From assembly GCF_021648855.1 (NCBI RefSeq), contig NZ_JAKJHX010000089.1, positions 1 through 22,783 on the forward strand: a stretch of 22,783 nucleotides of DNA, in the 5' to 3' direction. The DNA comes from Tychonema litorale BBK16 (GTDB taxonomy: Bacteria > Cyanobacteriota > Cyanobacteriia > Cyanobacteriales > Microcoleaceae). Under the pieces are notes generated by a model. It was not told where the DNA came from, did no database searches, and saw only the letters and a program-made list of their open reading frames with translations. This document shows positions 6,364 to 15,006 of the stretch, piece after piece. The position numbers were made by a program, and so were the translations under genes. Positions within the stretch are counted from its first letter, which is position 1; every line of letters starts with the position of its first letter.

Positions 6364-6664
6364 TCACTTAACCATTCTGCAATTTTGCAACTTGAACGTC
6401 AATCTTTCGGCTTTTCGCCAATTGATTTGATTCCATTCCACCGTCGGGTTGTCCCGCGTTTTAGACTTATTCATTGCTACTAAGTTCCTATCCTTGAAGT
6501 TACCGTGTATCTGTTTGCATATCTCTGTCATTACAACAGAGCATTGGCTTCTGATACAATCCCTCTCTCATATACTATTCGTTTGCACTTGCGGACTGGG
6601 GCTAGGGATGACCCGCACCCAGATGTGTATTTAGTTGTGATGACTTTATAGTCACCCTAGCCAT
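6364..6664 (-). mobile_element. 5' fragment of a group II intron with the start of its reverse transcriptase
   Basis: On the minus strand an ATG at 6474 begins MNKSKTRDNPTVEWN, continuing QINWRKAERLTFKLQ to about 6385, which matches the N-terminus of cyanobacterial group II intron reverse transcriptase/maturases. It then diverges and stops at TGA 6366-6364, directly joined to the tnpB fragment. Upstream the DNA looks like intron RNA: a CTCTGT/ACAGAG stem (6523-6528 with 6536-6541) and long imperfect arms near 6599-6611 (GGCTAGGGATGAC) and 6651-6663 (GTCACCCTAGCC). The intron 5' end (GUGYG) is not recognisable, so the upstream boundary is approximate. The RT domains, domain V and 3' end are absent. 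Confidence 0.72.
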
Positions 6665-6697
6665 CCCCCAAATAAGGAGTACATTAGAAATCAAGAA

Positions 6698-6722
6698 AAG
6701 CCGTCCCAGAATGACGGGGCTT
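6698..6722 (-). terminator. Small hairpin followed by T-run
   Basis: AAGCC-GTC (6698-6705) pairs with GAC-G-GGCTT (6713-6722) with one bulged base. On the minus strand it is followed by TTCTT. It borders the intron fragment. Could be a terminator or an IS end; the evidence is structural only. Confidence 0.3.
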
Positions 6723-7112
6723 GTATCGCATTTTCTTGGTCATTTTATTCAAGAGTGCGATCGCGAGCTTGTTTTTTTGGGGCAAAACTTTGAACGTCAG
6801 CACAGAGGCTGTCTGGAGGTAAGCTTTGATGAATTATCGCCAGACTGCCCCACAGCGAGTATAACTCTCTTGAGCCTTTTACCTCAAACTCAGAGTCCAA
6901 GTCTGACACCGAACCTCAATTGATGCAACATATGGCACAAACAAGCTTTGATCGCAACCAGCTTTGACTTAGCCGTCAAACAGGCTGATAGCCCGACCTA
7001 CTTTCAGTTTTTTTGTCTCCGCCTGCCGATCGAGACTATAACAGCGCCCGTACTCGGTCGATCGCATTAATTAATAAGTATAATCAAAAAAAATGTTTTA
7101 CATTTATCCCAA
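6723..7112. other. Intergenic region before the 487-aa gene
   Basis: 390 nt with no supported gene. An open frame covers 6711-6923 on the plus strand but has no recognisable homology or ribosome site. A small GGCT-GAT-AGCC hairpin near 6980-6991 is followed 17 nt later by a run of seven T (7008-7014). The AT-rich DNA before 7113 probably holds the promoter of the downstream gene. Confidence 0.4.
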
Positions 7113-8576
7113 ATGCCAAATCAAATGACATTAAAAATTCAGCCATCTAAAAATTCTAATCCCCACAAAGAATCTGTCAAAATACCGTGGTTCGAGCGGT
7201 TAATGGCCTTGGTAGCCCTAGGAAATTTAAGCCTAGTATTATTTGACATAAGTTATGTTCCCTGGCGAGATTTCTACCAACGGCAACTGCCACTTCTCAC
7301 CCAAGCCTACGATCCATTCAAAGGAATTAAACCCCACCGAGACACCCAAAAGTATCTACAAAGCTTAGACGAATTAAAAAAACAATTAGTGCAAACTGGT
7401 TTACCCTCTCCCAAAATAACCGCTCAATTGCAAGAACTAGATAATCTGAGCGCGAAAATGATCGATGAAGACCCCTTTCGAGCAGCATCAAAAAGCGGTA
7501 GCCTCGAAAAAATCAAAGACCGACTTCGGGATCGCATTCCGAACCCCCAAGACTCCGCAAAACAATCATTCAAAACATTCTGGAGTCAAGACTACTTAAC
7601 CAGACAAGGTTGGCAACAAGAAATCAACTGGTTTGACAGCAAAATCAAGCCATTAATCGCCACAAACTATTATCGCGAAATTGGAGATAATGGCGAACTC
7701 AAAGACGATTTCTGGATGATTGACCTGCCATTTGTTCTCATATTTGCGATCGAATTTCTGACCCGTACCTACACTATCAGCCGTCGCCACCGCAGCGTCA
7801 GTTGGCGAGCAGCAATGCTCTGGCGGTGGTACGACATCTTCATGCTGCTCCCATTCTGGCGACTATTGCGAGTATTAAGCGTCACCATCCGCATCCACCA
7901 AGCCAAAATGCCCGACCTCCAACCCATACGCACCCAAATCAGCCGGGGTTTCGTTGCCAACTTCGCCCAAGAATTAACCGAAGTAGTCGTAATTCAGCTC
8001 ATTAACCAGATGCAACAATCAATTAGCAGTGGTGAGCTAGCAAAACAACTTTTTCAATCTCAGAAACAGCGATATTTAGATATTAATAATATCAATGAAA
8101 TAGAGGCGATCGCCACCCATTTAGTTCAAATCACTGTCTATAAAGTCCTCCCTCAACTTCAGCCAGACCTAGAAGCTCTGCTCCGTTACAATATAGAAAT
8201 GTTTCTCAAACAATCGCCTCTTTATCAAGGATGGAAGCAAGTACCAGGACTGGGAAACCTGCCCGCACAGCTAGCGGAGCAATTAGTTGCAGAATTGTCG
8301 AAATTAGCCACACTCGGCCCCCAAGATGCCTATGAAGCCTTCAAAATCGCCAGCGAAGACCCCGTAGGAACCAAACTCTCAACCCAGCTAGTCCAGCATT
8401 TTGGGCAAGCTTTAGGAGCTGAACTGCAACAGCAGCAAACTTGGCAAGAAATACAAATTTTGCTGTGCGACTTCCTAGAAGAGTTCAAAATCAACTACAT
8501 CCAGCGATTGAGTGAAGAAGACTTCGAGAAAATTTTAGAGCAAGCTAAAGAATTGCAACGGATAGCCCCGCGTTAG
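7113..8576 (+). CDS. Conserved membrane protein with voltage-sensor-like segment, function unknown
   Basis: A 487-aa protein I recognise only as a conserved cyanobacterial hypothetical. Visible parts: a first hydrophobic helix at about 28-47; a soluble charged region (50-195) with WRDFY, DPFKGIKPHRDTQ and KSGSLEKIKDRLRDR; two more hydrophobic helices at about 200-219 (ending IEFLTRTY) and 236-258 (RWYDIFMLLPFWRLLRVLSV); and a long mainly helical, Gln/Leu-rich C-terminal half with no further membrane segments. The 200-260 stretch, with an E-F-x-x-R end, a central D and periodic Arg (R250, R253, R260), resembles S2-S4 of voltage-sensor/ion-transport proteins, but no pore loop is present. ATG at 7113 lacks a clear Shine-Dalgarno. 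Stands alone, plus strand, between mobile debris and the rimP operon. Confidence 0.85.
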   Translation: MPNQMTLKIQPSKNSNPHKESVKIPWFERLMALVALGNLSLVLFDISYVPWRDFYQRQLPLLTQAYDPFKGIKPHRDTQKYLQSLDELKKQLVQTGLPSPKITAQLQELDNLSAKMIDEDPFRAASKSGSLEKIKDRLRDRIPNPQDSAKQSFKTFWSQDYLTRQGWQQEINWFDSKIKPLIATNYYREIGDNGELKDDFWMIDLPFVLIFAIEFLTRTYTISRRHRSVSWRAAMLWRWYDIFMLLPFWRLLRVLSVTIRIHQAKMPDLQPIRTQISRGFVANFAQELTEVVVIQLINQMQQSISSGELAKQLFQSQKQRYLDINNINEIEAIATHLVQITVYKVLPQLQPDLEALLRYNIEMFLKQSPLYQGWKQVPGLGNLPAQLAEQLVAELSKLATLGPQDAYEAFKIASEDPVGTKLSTQLVQHFGQALGAELQQQQTWQEIQILLCDFLEEFKINYIQRLSEEDFEKILEQAKELQRIAPR

Positions 8577-8887
8577 CAAGAAGGAAGAAATTGTTCCCAT
8601 CTTCCCCTCTCCCCCTCTCGGAATTCTCCCTCCAGGAATGGTCGAGCTCCGAAGGCTGTTTGTCACCGGGCGGGCGATCGAGCTAGACTGAGATTTGAGA
8701 TTAACTGCGATCGAACTCAAAGCTTGCACCTCTGTTGCCAACAGGCACGAGCGGCCTGTTCCACAAAAAGTAAATTTGCTTGGGTCGTGGGCCCCAGAGC
8801 TCACCCCTGAAAAACTTTTTGACAATGGTACAAAATGTGAGATCAGAGGAAATTCTCAAACTTCTTGGAAAAAATTATTTTACCTAG
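8577..8887 (+). other. Upstream part of the rimP operon leader
   Basis: No supported gene between 8577 and 9014. A perfect 7-bp hairpin AACAGGC/GCCTGTT (8740-8746, 8754-8760; 7-nt loop) precedes TTGACA at 8819-8824. TTGACA could be a -35, but no good -10 follows at 17 nt. Together with the terminator-like hairpin at 8888-8911 this forms a plausible long structured leader for rimP-nusA-rnpM-infB. Confidence 0.45.
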
Positions 8888-8911
8888 AAGTGGGTCAAGC
8901 CCACTTTTTTT
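8888..8911 (+). terminator. Intrinsic terminator / attenuator in the rimP leader
   Basis: AAGTGGG (8888-8894) and CCCACTT (8900-8906) form a 7-bp stem with loop TCAAG, running straight into seven T (8905-8911). It is a textbook intrinsic terminator placed 104 nt before the rimP ATG. It could terminate transcription of the 487-aa gene 312 nt upstream, or act as an attenuator of the rimP-nusA operon. NusA autoregulation through a leader terminator is known for this operon in other bacteria, so attenuation is plausible. Confidence 0.75.
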
Positions 8912-9014
8912 GTTGCATTAGTCGCAGGAAAAGAACTCAGGGCATCAGACTTGCAAGTTTAGGACTGATCCATGCCCGTGTCCGAGTTCAGGAGTTTTAA
9001 CTTAATTATTCAAC

Positions 9015-9482
9015 ATGACTCATCCTCTAATCCCACAAATCATTGACTTAGCTACCCCGGTTGCGGAAACACTGGGATTGGAAGTAGTGGGAGCAGTGTT
9101 TCACACCCACTATAATCCACCCGTCTTACGGGTAGACATCCGCAACCGCCAGGAAGACACTGGTTTAGCCGACTGCGAGCGGATGAGCACAGCCCTCGAA
9201 GCAGAGTTAGAGGCAGCCAATATCATACCCGATGCCTATGTGTTAGAGATTTCTAGTCCCGGCATATCCCGATTGCTCAGTAGCGATCGAGAATTCATTA
9301 CCTTTAAAGGTTTCCCCGTGACAGTCAAAGCCGCTGAACCGGATTCGCGAATCAAAGAGTGGAAAGGACTACTCGTCTCCCGTGATGAAACAACTGTTTA
9401 TCTCAATCAAAAAGGGCGACAGATTAAAATTCTACGTCTTCAGATTGCCAAAGTTGAACTAGATGAGGGAAAAGAGATGTAA
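9015..9482 (+). CDS. rimP: Ribosome maturation factor RimP
   Basis: RimP assists late 30S subunit assembly around the 16S central domain and is normally the first gene of the nusA-infB operon, as here. The 155-aa protein has the two family parts: an N-terminal alpha/beta domain with [21 protein letters not shown] and the [14 protein letters not shown] helix, then [14 protein letters not shown] (the RimP signature) at about 75-88, and a C-terminal SH3-like barrel with [10 protein letters not shown] and [11 protein letters not shown]. The ATG at 9015 fits the family N-terminus; no strong Shine-Dalgarno precedes it. It is 275 nt from the nusA ATG, an unusually long gap filled with repeats. Confidence 0.96.
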   Translation: MTHPLIPQIIDLATPVAETLGLEVVGAVFHTHYNPPVLRVDIRNRQEDTGLADCERMSTALEAELEAANIIPDAYVLEISSPGISRLLSSDREFITFKGFPVTVKAAEPDSRIKEWKGLLVSRDETTVYLNQKGRQIKILRLQIAKVELDEGKEM

Positions 9483-9486
9483 TATC

Positions 9487-9715
9487 ATTTCCGGTTGCAC
9501 CGTCAGGTGACGTTAACTGTTGACTGTTGACTGTTCACGCTTGAGTCGCAAAACAGAAAATTGCGCTTCCTTGGATTTGGTGGTAACGTGACTCGACTTG
9601 ATCATTCTGATGCTACCGGAAACGATATAACAGGAAGTTTTGAGTCTTGATTTCTACTAATCCCTCATCATTCATAATTTACTCTCGGCAATTGCCGATG
9701 ACCGATGACCGATGC
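9487..9715. repeat. Repeat-filled spacer between rimP and nusA
   Basis: Begins with a 21-nt sequence nearly identical to 1280-1299. Two heptamer repeats follow: CTGTTGA (two and a half copies, 9517-9535) and CCGATGA (two copies plus a partial, 9695-9713). No gene is seen. The spacer interrupts an operon whose genes are usually close together. Confidence 0.6.
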
Positions 9716-9757
9716 CCTGTTTGGCCGATTACCCAATAAAAAAAAGGAGTGTTTTAT

Positions 9758-11035
9758 ATGTCAATGGTTCCTCTGCCCGGACTCAAAGAAATGGTCGAAG
9801 GTATTAGCAAAGAAAGAAATTTGCCGAAACACGCCGTTCAAGCAGCCTTGCGAGAAGCACTGCTGAAAGGATACGAACGCTACCGCCGCACCCAAAAGTT
9901 AGATCACTTCAGCGAAGAATACTTTGACAACTTTGATGTAGAACTAGACGCGGAACAAGAAGGTTTTCGCGTTTTAGCTAACAAAACTATTGTCGAAGAG
10001 GTCGTCTATCCCGATCACGAAATAGCACTTTCTGAAGTGCAGGAAGTAGCTACCGAAGCTCAACCGGGTAGTATTGTTCTGGTAGATGTCACACCAAATC
10101 AAAAAGAATTTGGTCGCATGGCAGCCATTCAAACTAAACAAGTGCTGGCTCAAAAACTGCGCGATCAACAGCGCAAAATGATTCAAGAAGAGTTTAAGGA
10201 TTTAGAAGAAACTGTTCTGCAAGCAAGAGTGCTCAGGTTTGAGAGGCAGTCGGTAATTTTAGCAGTCACTAGCAGTTTTGGTCAGCCAGAAGTAGATGCC
10301 GAACTCCCCAAACGCGAACAGTTGCCTAATGATAATTACCGCGCCAATGCTACTTTTAAGGTGTACCTCAAAAAAGTAGGCGAAGGTTCTACTAGAGGCC
10401 CACAGTTAATGGTTTCTAGGGCTGACGCAGGTTTGGTTGTTTACCTGTTTGCCAATGAAGTGCCAGAAATTGAAGACGGAGTGGTCAGAATTGTTGCTGT
10501 AGCTAGAGAGGCAAATCCCCCTTCCCGCCATGTCGGCCCGCGGACTAAAATAGCTGTTGATACGCTCGATCGCGACGTAGACCCCGTAGGAGCCTGCATC
10601 GGAGCACGGGGATCGCGGATTCAGGTGGTTGTTAACGAATTACGGGGTGAAAAAATCGACGTGATCCGCTGGTCTCCAGACCCCGCAACCTATATTGCCA
10701 ACGCTCTAAGTCCAGCTAGGGTAGATGAAGTGCGTTTAGTTGCCCCAGAAGGCAGACGAGCACACATTTTGGTCGCTGAAGACCAACTGAGTCTTGCCAT
10801 TGGTAAAGAAGGTCAGAATGTCCGCCTCGCAGCCCGCTTGACCGGTTGGAAAATTGATATCAAAGATATTGCTAAGTACGATCGCGAGGCTGAAGATACT
10901 AAATTGGCAGCAGAAGAGACCAGACTTGATGAACTGGCAGCACAGGAAGAAGCTGAATTCGACCGTGACAGCGAAGATTTAGAATCTGAGCAAGAAGATG
11001 TGGGCACAATGGACGAAACAGAAGCCAACGTCTGA
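9758..11035 (+). CDS. nusA: Transcription termination/antitermination factor NusA
   Basis: NusA binds RNA polymerase and nascent RNA to modulate pausing, intrinsic termination and antitermination. I start it at ATG 9758 because AGGAG lies at 9745-9749 with 8-nt spacing; a GTG at 9749 is also open but overlaps that site. The 425-aa product has the N-terminal polymerase-binding domain (1-125), an S1 domain (about 153-222), and two KH domains with GxxG loops GARG (282-285) and GKEG (349-352). From about 378 it ends in an acidic tail rich in Glu/Asp instead of the C-terminal repeats of E. coli NusA; lack of those repeats is normal outside proteobacteria. rnpM follows after 7 nt. Confidence 0.97.
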   Translation: MSMVPLPGLKEMVEGISKERNLPKHAVQAALREALLKGYERYRRTQKLDHFSEEYFDNFDVELDAEQEGFRVLANKTIVEEVVYPDHEIALSEVQEVATEAQPGSIVLVDVTPNQKEFGRMAAIQTKQVLAQKLRDQQRKMIQEEFKDLEETVLQARVLRFERQSVILAVTSSFGQPEVDAELPKREQLPNDNYRANATFKVYLKKVGEGSTRGPQLMVSRADAGLVVYLFANEVPEIEDGVVRIVAVAREANPPSRHVGPRTKIAVDTLDRDVDPVGACIGARGSRIQVVVNELRGEKIDVIRWSPDPATYIANALSPARVDEVRLVAPEGRRAHILVAEDQLSLAIGKEGQNVRLAARLTGWKIDIKDIAKYDREAEDTKLAAEETRLDELAAQEEAEFDRDSEDLESEQEDVGTMDETEANV

Positions 11036-11042
11036 TCATACA

Positions 11043-11312
11043 ATGATGAAACCGAACTACCGATGCTGTGCAAGTTGTCGAAAAATAGCTCCAAAAGAAG
11101 CTTTTTGGAGAGTAGTCAGGCTCTATCCTTCTCATCAGGTACAATTAGATCTTGGCATGGGTCGTTCAGCTTACCTTTGTCCGCAAGCAGAGTGCCTCAA
11201 AGCAGCTCAGAAAAAAAATCGACTTGGGCGATCGCTCAAAGCGCCTGTAGCTGAAGAACTCTACCAAACACTTTGGCAGCGTTTAGCAACACCTGACTGC
11301 GGCGACCTTTAG
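11043..11312 (+). CDS. rnpM: RnpM/YlxR family RNA-binding protein
   Basis: YlxR, renamed RnpM after the Bacillus protein was shown to bind RNase P RNA and modulate RNase P activity. The 89-aa protein shows the family signature: RCCASCRKIAPKEAFWRVVR near the N-terminus, then LGMGRSAYLCPQAECLKAA and the basic KKNRLGRSLKAPV. Cysteines are at CCxxC and YLCPQAEC. It starts at ATG 11043 (a second ATG follows at once), 7 nt after the nusA stop, consistent with nusA-rnpM-infB operon order. Usually the L7Ae-like ylxQ follows in Firmicutes; it is absent here. Confidence 0.93.
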   Translation: MMKPNYRCCASCRKIAPKEAFWRVVRLYPSHQVQLDLGMGRSAYLCPQAECLKAAQKKNRLGRSLKAPVAEELYQTLWQRLATPDCGDL

Positions 11313-11726
11313 GTCAAAGCAGACAAAAGCTCGGCTTCCTAGGTACAAAACCCTCTTGGCAGCACTACCTGTAATTACCGGTAGTGCCTCCACTGAAACC
11401 CCAATCCGATCGGCCCACCAGTCTGGAAAGATTTGTGTCAGATTAGATAAGGGTGGGGTACTAGCAGAGGTATCCTCAAGATAGAAAAGCAAACTAAGAA
11501 GCTGGAGAGAATGGCTTTTGCCAAAACTTAGACTTCTGAGTTCTGAAAAAAACTTGAGAATTCTCCAACCGCAGACTTCAGCTACGTTGCATCTTATAGA
11601 TCAAACTGCTGAAAGAGTACCAAAACCCCGATTCCTGACACTGAAATCAATCACAGCGAATGATGTCGTCATTAGAACAAAAAATCAAAATGTAAAAACT
11701 GGTTGGCATAACAGAGGGCAGAGTGG
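11313..11726 (+). other. Spacer and leader between rnpM and infB
   Basis: 414 nt without a convincing gene. It contains a perfect 8-bp hairpin GCACTACC/GGTAGTGC (11362-11369, 11380-11387; 10-nt loop), without a U-tract. An open frame 11518-11730 overlaps the infB start by 4 nt but begins with TTG and resembles no family I know. The long gap suggests an internal promoter or a regulatory leader for infB. Confidence 0.45.
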
Positions 11727-14700
11727 ATGAACAACGGCAAAGTAAGAATTTACGAGTTATCACGGGAACTAAATTTGGATAATAAAGACATCTTGGCAGT
11801 GTGCGAGCGGCTCAATATTTCAGTCAAGAGCCACAGCAGCACAATTACAGAATCAGAAGCAGAACGCATCCGCAAAACGGCGGAAAAATACGTCGCCAGC
11901 CACTCTTCCCCCGGCAAGCCAGCTCCCCCCGAAAGAGCAGCAGCGCCATCTAGAGAATCTGGCCCTCATCCCAACGATCAACAAAAAAAACAGCAAATTT
12001 TAGAAATACGCAGTCCAAAAGTACGACCCGCTGGTGCAAACTCCCAGCAGTCGGGGAACGAGGAGAGAAAAAACCCGCAGGCAACCGTTGCCACTCCTCC
12101 GAAATCACCCGCAGCTCAACTACAACAGTCTCCGGCCAAACCAAATATCAATCGACCGGTGCTGTCGAAGCCTACTGTTCAATCAGCAACGGCTTCGTCA
12201 GAAACTTTGTTGGAAACAGTTTCTGACACAGTAGATTCGATCGCCTTAGAAACAGACACCCAGGCCACAGTATCGATCGCACCCCAAGTGCCATCGGAAA
12301 GAGCTGAACGAAAAGAGCGAGTTGCGCCTCCGAGTCCATCAGCAAAACTCACTTCGCCACCAGTCAGACCCGCCGGAGAGTCTGCTAACCCCACTCAACT
12401 GGGTCAGGGGAACAAACCCGTACTGAAACTTGCCAAAACTGAGCAAGAGCAATCAGAACAGGCACAAAATCTGGAAGCGCCTGCTAAACCCAGTCGCCCC
12501 AGCAGACCCGCACCGGGAGCTCCCGAATCTCGCGACGGGCAAAGACCCCGACCAGGTGGTGGTCCAGTCAAAACTCAACTTGCCGATCGACCCCAACCAG
12601 GTGGTGGCTCGCGTCGAAGCCTGGCACCGGTAACATCAGCCGGCGGGCTGCGTAGCCGCGGTGGTGACACCGGAGTCACAGGGGATGACACTGACGATAA
12701 CGAAGAAGACAACACGCCCTTGGAGACTCCTCTCCTCGAAAGGCCCTCTCTCCCTCGTCCTGCCAAAAAGACTTCGGTCATTTGGGAAGAAGATGACGAA
12801 GAAAACTCAGATGCTGCCAAAGCGGCCAAAGCGGCCAAACTCAAGCAGCGTAGTCGTCTCAAACCTATAGACGACGATGACGACGACTTAGAAAACGGCT
12901 TGGATATGCCAGCACCAGTGATGGTCAGCCTGTCCCTAGCCCGCCCTGCTAAGTCGAAGTCACCAGCAGCACCTAAATCAACCCCAACTCCGGGCGCACC
13001 CGGAAGCAGTGGCAAAAATAAGAGACCGGGCCCTTCTCACGATAAAAGCTCGTCTAGTTCGACCGGCGGACGCGGTAGTCGTGGTAGTAACAAAACAGCG
13101 GAAGCAAAGGTCGAACGTCCAGAAAAGCTTTATCTGAGCAGACCAATGACCGTTCAGGAACTAGCAGTTACTCTGGCTGTTCCCGAAACCGAAATTATTA
13201 AGCGGCTGTTCTCTAAAGGGATTGCGGTCAACATTACCGAAACCCTGGATATTGCAGCGGTGAGAATGGTAGCTGAAGAAATGGGCATAGAGGTGGAAAC
13301 TCCTGAAAAGGCAGCCCCAGCTCTCAAAGTAATCGATATGCTGGACGCAACAGATTTGGAATACCTCCAACGCCGTCCGCCAGTAGTAACGATTATGGGT
13401 CACGTGGATCACGGTAAAACTACCTTGCTCGACTCGATCCGCAAAACTAAGGTGGCTCAGGGAGAAGCTGGGGGTATTACCCAGCATATCGGTGCTTACC
13501 ATGTGGATGTGGTACACGAAGGCAGGAGCCAACAGGTAGTATTTTTGGATACTCCAGGTCACGAAGCCTTTACAGCGATGCGGGCTCGTGGAACGCGGGT
13601 GACAGACATCGCCATCTTGGTTGTGGCGGCCGATGACGGTGTACGACCCCAGACAATTGAAGCTATCAGTCACGCGAAAGCGGCGAAAGTGCCAATTGTT
13701 GTGGCGATCAATAAAATTGACAAGGAGGGCGCTCAGCCGGAACGGGTGAAGCAAGAGCTGACAGAGTACGGCTTGGTTGCAGATGACTGGGGCGGCGATA
13801 TCACGATGGTTCCTGTTAGCGCGATCCGAGGCGAAAACCTCGATACGCTGTTGGAAATGATCTTGACCGTTGCAGAAATGGAAGACCTCAACGCTAACCC
13901 GAACCGCGCGGCTAAAGGTACGGTGATTGAAGCTCACCTCGACAAGGCAAGGGGGCCTGTGGCAACTTTGCTGGTGCAGAACGGTACTCTGCGGGTGGGC
14001 GATATTGTGGTCGCAGGTTCGGCCTTGGGTAAGGTACGGGCTATGATCGACGATCGCGGCGATCGCGTAGAACAAGCAACTCCATCCTTTGCGGTGGAAG
14101 TGCTGGGGCTGCGAGAAGTTCCTCGTGCTGGAGACGAATTCGATGTCTTCGCCAACGAAAAAGAAGCTGCGGCGATCGCAAGTGGCAGAGCTACATCCCA
14201 ACGAGATTCCCGTCTGCTACAAGGCGGCCGGATCAGCCTCAGTGGCTTCTCTCAACAAGCTAAGGAAGGCGTCCTTAAGGAACTCAACTTGATCTTGAAG
14301 GCAGATGTCCAAGGCTCCCTAGAAGCAATTGTTGGCGCTCTAACCCAACTTCCTCAAAAAGAAGTTCAACTCCGACTGCTGCTATCTGCTCCTGGGGAAG
14401 TCACAGAAACCGACATTGACCTCGCAGCCGCCAGTAATGGTGTGATTATCGGGTTCAATACTACCCTCGCCACCGGCGCTCGCCAAGCGGCCGATCAAGC
14501 AGGGGTAGATGTCCGGGAATACAGCATCATCTACAACCTCTTGGATGACATTCAAGGGGCGATGGAAGGCTTGCTGGAACCCGAACTGGTGGAAGAACCT
14601 CTGGGAAGCGTAGAAGTGCGTGCTGTCTTCGCGATCGGTCGTGGGGCCGTGGCCGGATGTATGGTGCTTTCTGGCAAAGTTATCCGTAACTGCAAGGTGC

Positions 14701-14891
14701 GGGTACGCCGCAACAACAATGTCGTTTACGAAGGTGTCCTCGACTCCCTCAAACGGATGAAGGAAGATGCCAAGGAAGTCAATACTGGCTTTGAATGCGG
14801 TATTTCCTTGAGTGGATTTAGCGACTGGGCGGATGGCGATATTATTGAAGCCTACCGGATGGTAACTAAACGCCGCACCCTCTCGGCATAA
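11727..14891 (+). CDS. infB: Translation initiation factor IF-2
   Basis: IF-2 is the GTPase that brings fMet-tRNA to the 30S P site and promotes subunit joining. The 1054-aa protein starts [15 protein letters not shown], an IF2_N module, followed by a low-complexity Pro/Ser/Arg/Asp-rich linker (about 60-465) with acidic stretches and a [11 protein letters not shown] block. A second IF2_N module lies at about 472-525. The G domain has all motifs: GHVDHGKT (558-565), [12 protein letters not shown] and SAIRG; domains II, III (apical) and IV follow, with [10 protein letters not shown] and the terminal [10 protein letters not shown]. The ATG at 11727 has GAGGG about 11 nt upstream. The length is normal for cyanobacterial IF-2, which has an extended linker. 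Last gene of the operon. Confidence 0.98.
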   Translation: MNNGKVRIYELSRELNLDNKDILAVCERLNISVKSHSSTITESEAERIRKTAEKYVASHSSPGKPAPPERAAAPSRESGPHPNDQQKKQQILEIRSPKVRPAGANSQQSGNEERKNPQATVATPPKSPAAQLQQSPAKPNINRPVLSKPTVQSATASSETLLETVSDTVDSIALETDTQATVSIAPQVPSERAERKERVAPPSPSAKLTSPPVRPAGESANPTQLGQGNKPVLKLAKTEQEQSEQAQNLEAPAKPSRPSRPAPGAPESRDGQRPRPGGGPVKTQLADRPQPGGGSRRSLAPVTSAGGLRSRGGDTGVTGDDTDDNEEDNTPLETPLLERPSLPRPAKKTSVIWEEDDEENSDAAKAAKAAKLKQRSRLKPIDDDDDDLENGLDMPAPVMVSLSLARPAKSKSPAAPKSTPTPGAPGSSGKNKRPGPSHDKSSSSSTGGRGSRGSNKTAEAKVERPEKLYLSRPMTVQELAVTLAVPETEIIKRLFSKGIAVNITETLDIAAVRMVAEEMGIEVETPEKAAPALKVIDMLDATDLEYLQRRPPVVTIMGHVDHGKTTLLDSIRKTKVAQGEAGGITQHIGAYHVDVVHEGRSQQVVFLDTPGHEAFTAMRARGTRVTDIAILVVAADDGVRPQTIEAISHAKAAKVPIVVAINKIDKEGAQPERVKQELTEYGLVADDWGGDITMVPVSAIRGENLDTLLEMILTVAEMEDLNANPNRAAKGTVIEAHLDKARGPVATLLVQNGTLRVGDIVVAGSALGKVRAMIDDRGDRVEQATPSFAVEVLGLREVPRAGDEFDVFANEKEAAAIASGRATSQRDSRLLQGGRISLSGFSQQAKEGVLKELNLILKADVQGSLEAIVGALTQLPQKEVQLRLLLSAPGEVTETDIDLAAASNGVIIGFNTTLATGARQAADQAGVDVREYSIIYNLLDDIQGAMEGLLEPELVEEPLGSVEVRAVFAIGRGAVAGCMVLSGKVIRNCKVRVRRNNNVVYEGVLDSLKRMKEDAKEVNTGFECGISLSGFSDWADGDIIEAYRMVTKRRTLSA

Positions 14892-14919
14892 TTTTGGATT
14901 CTAAATTCTGGATCTTGGA

Positions 14920-14952
14920 CTCAAGGCAGGTTAATTACCTGCCTTGAGTTTT
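14920..14952 (+). terminator. Intrinsic terminator of the rimP-infB operon
   Basis: CTCAAGGCAGGT (14920-14931) pairs perfectly over 12 bp with ACCTGCCTTGAG (14937-14948), with loop TAATT, followed by TTTT. It begins 29 nt after the infB stop. This is the clearest terminator in the window. Confidence 0.9.
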
Positions 14953-14959
14953 AAGCATT

Positions 14960-15001
14960 CTTCTTCCTTCTTCCTTCTTCCTTCTTCCTTCTTCCTTCTT
15001 C
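14960..15001. repeat. CTTCTTC heptamer repeat, six copies
   Basis: Six perfect head-to-tail copies of CTTCTTC between the infB terminator and the ATG at 15007. It remains open in the downstream gene's frame, giving a false Ser/Phe/Leu-rich N-terminal extension. Confidence 0.9.
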
Positions 15002-15006
15002 TTTTT

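Noticed and set aside
6711..6923. 70-codon frame in the gap before the 487-aa gene
   Set aside because: No ribosome site or recognisable family; its start overlaps the hairpin at 6698-6722.
8535..9000. Open frames on both strands in the rimP leader
   Set aside because: Neither shows a domain or a ribosome site, and both run across hairpins including the terminator-like element.
11518..11730. 70-codon frame overlapping the infB start
   Set aside because: TTG start without ribosome site, no recognised homology, and composition typical of non-coding DNA.
13161..14201. A 346-codon open frame antisense to infB
   Set aside because: It lies wholly inside the conserved G-domain region of infB, its product is Cys/His/Phe-rich and unlike any family, and it is best explained as a codon-usage shadow.
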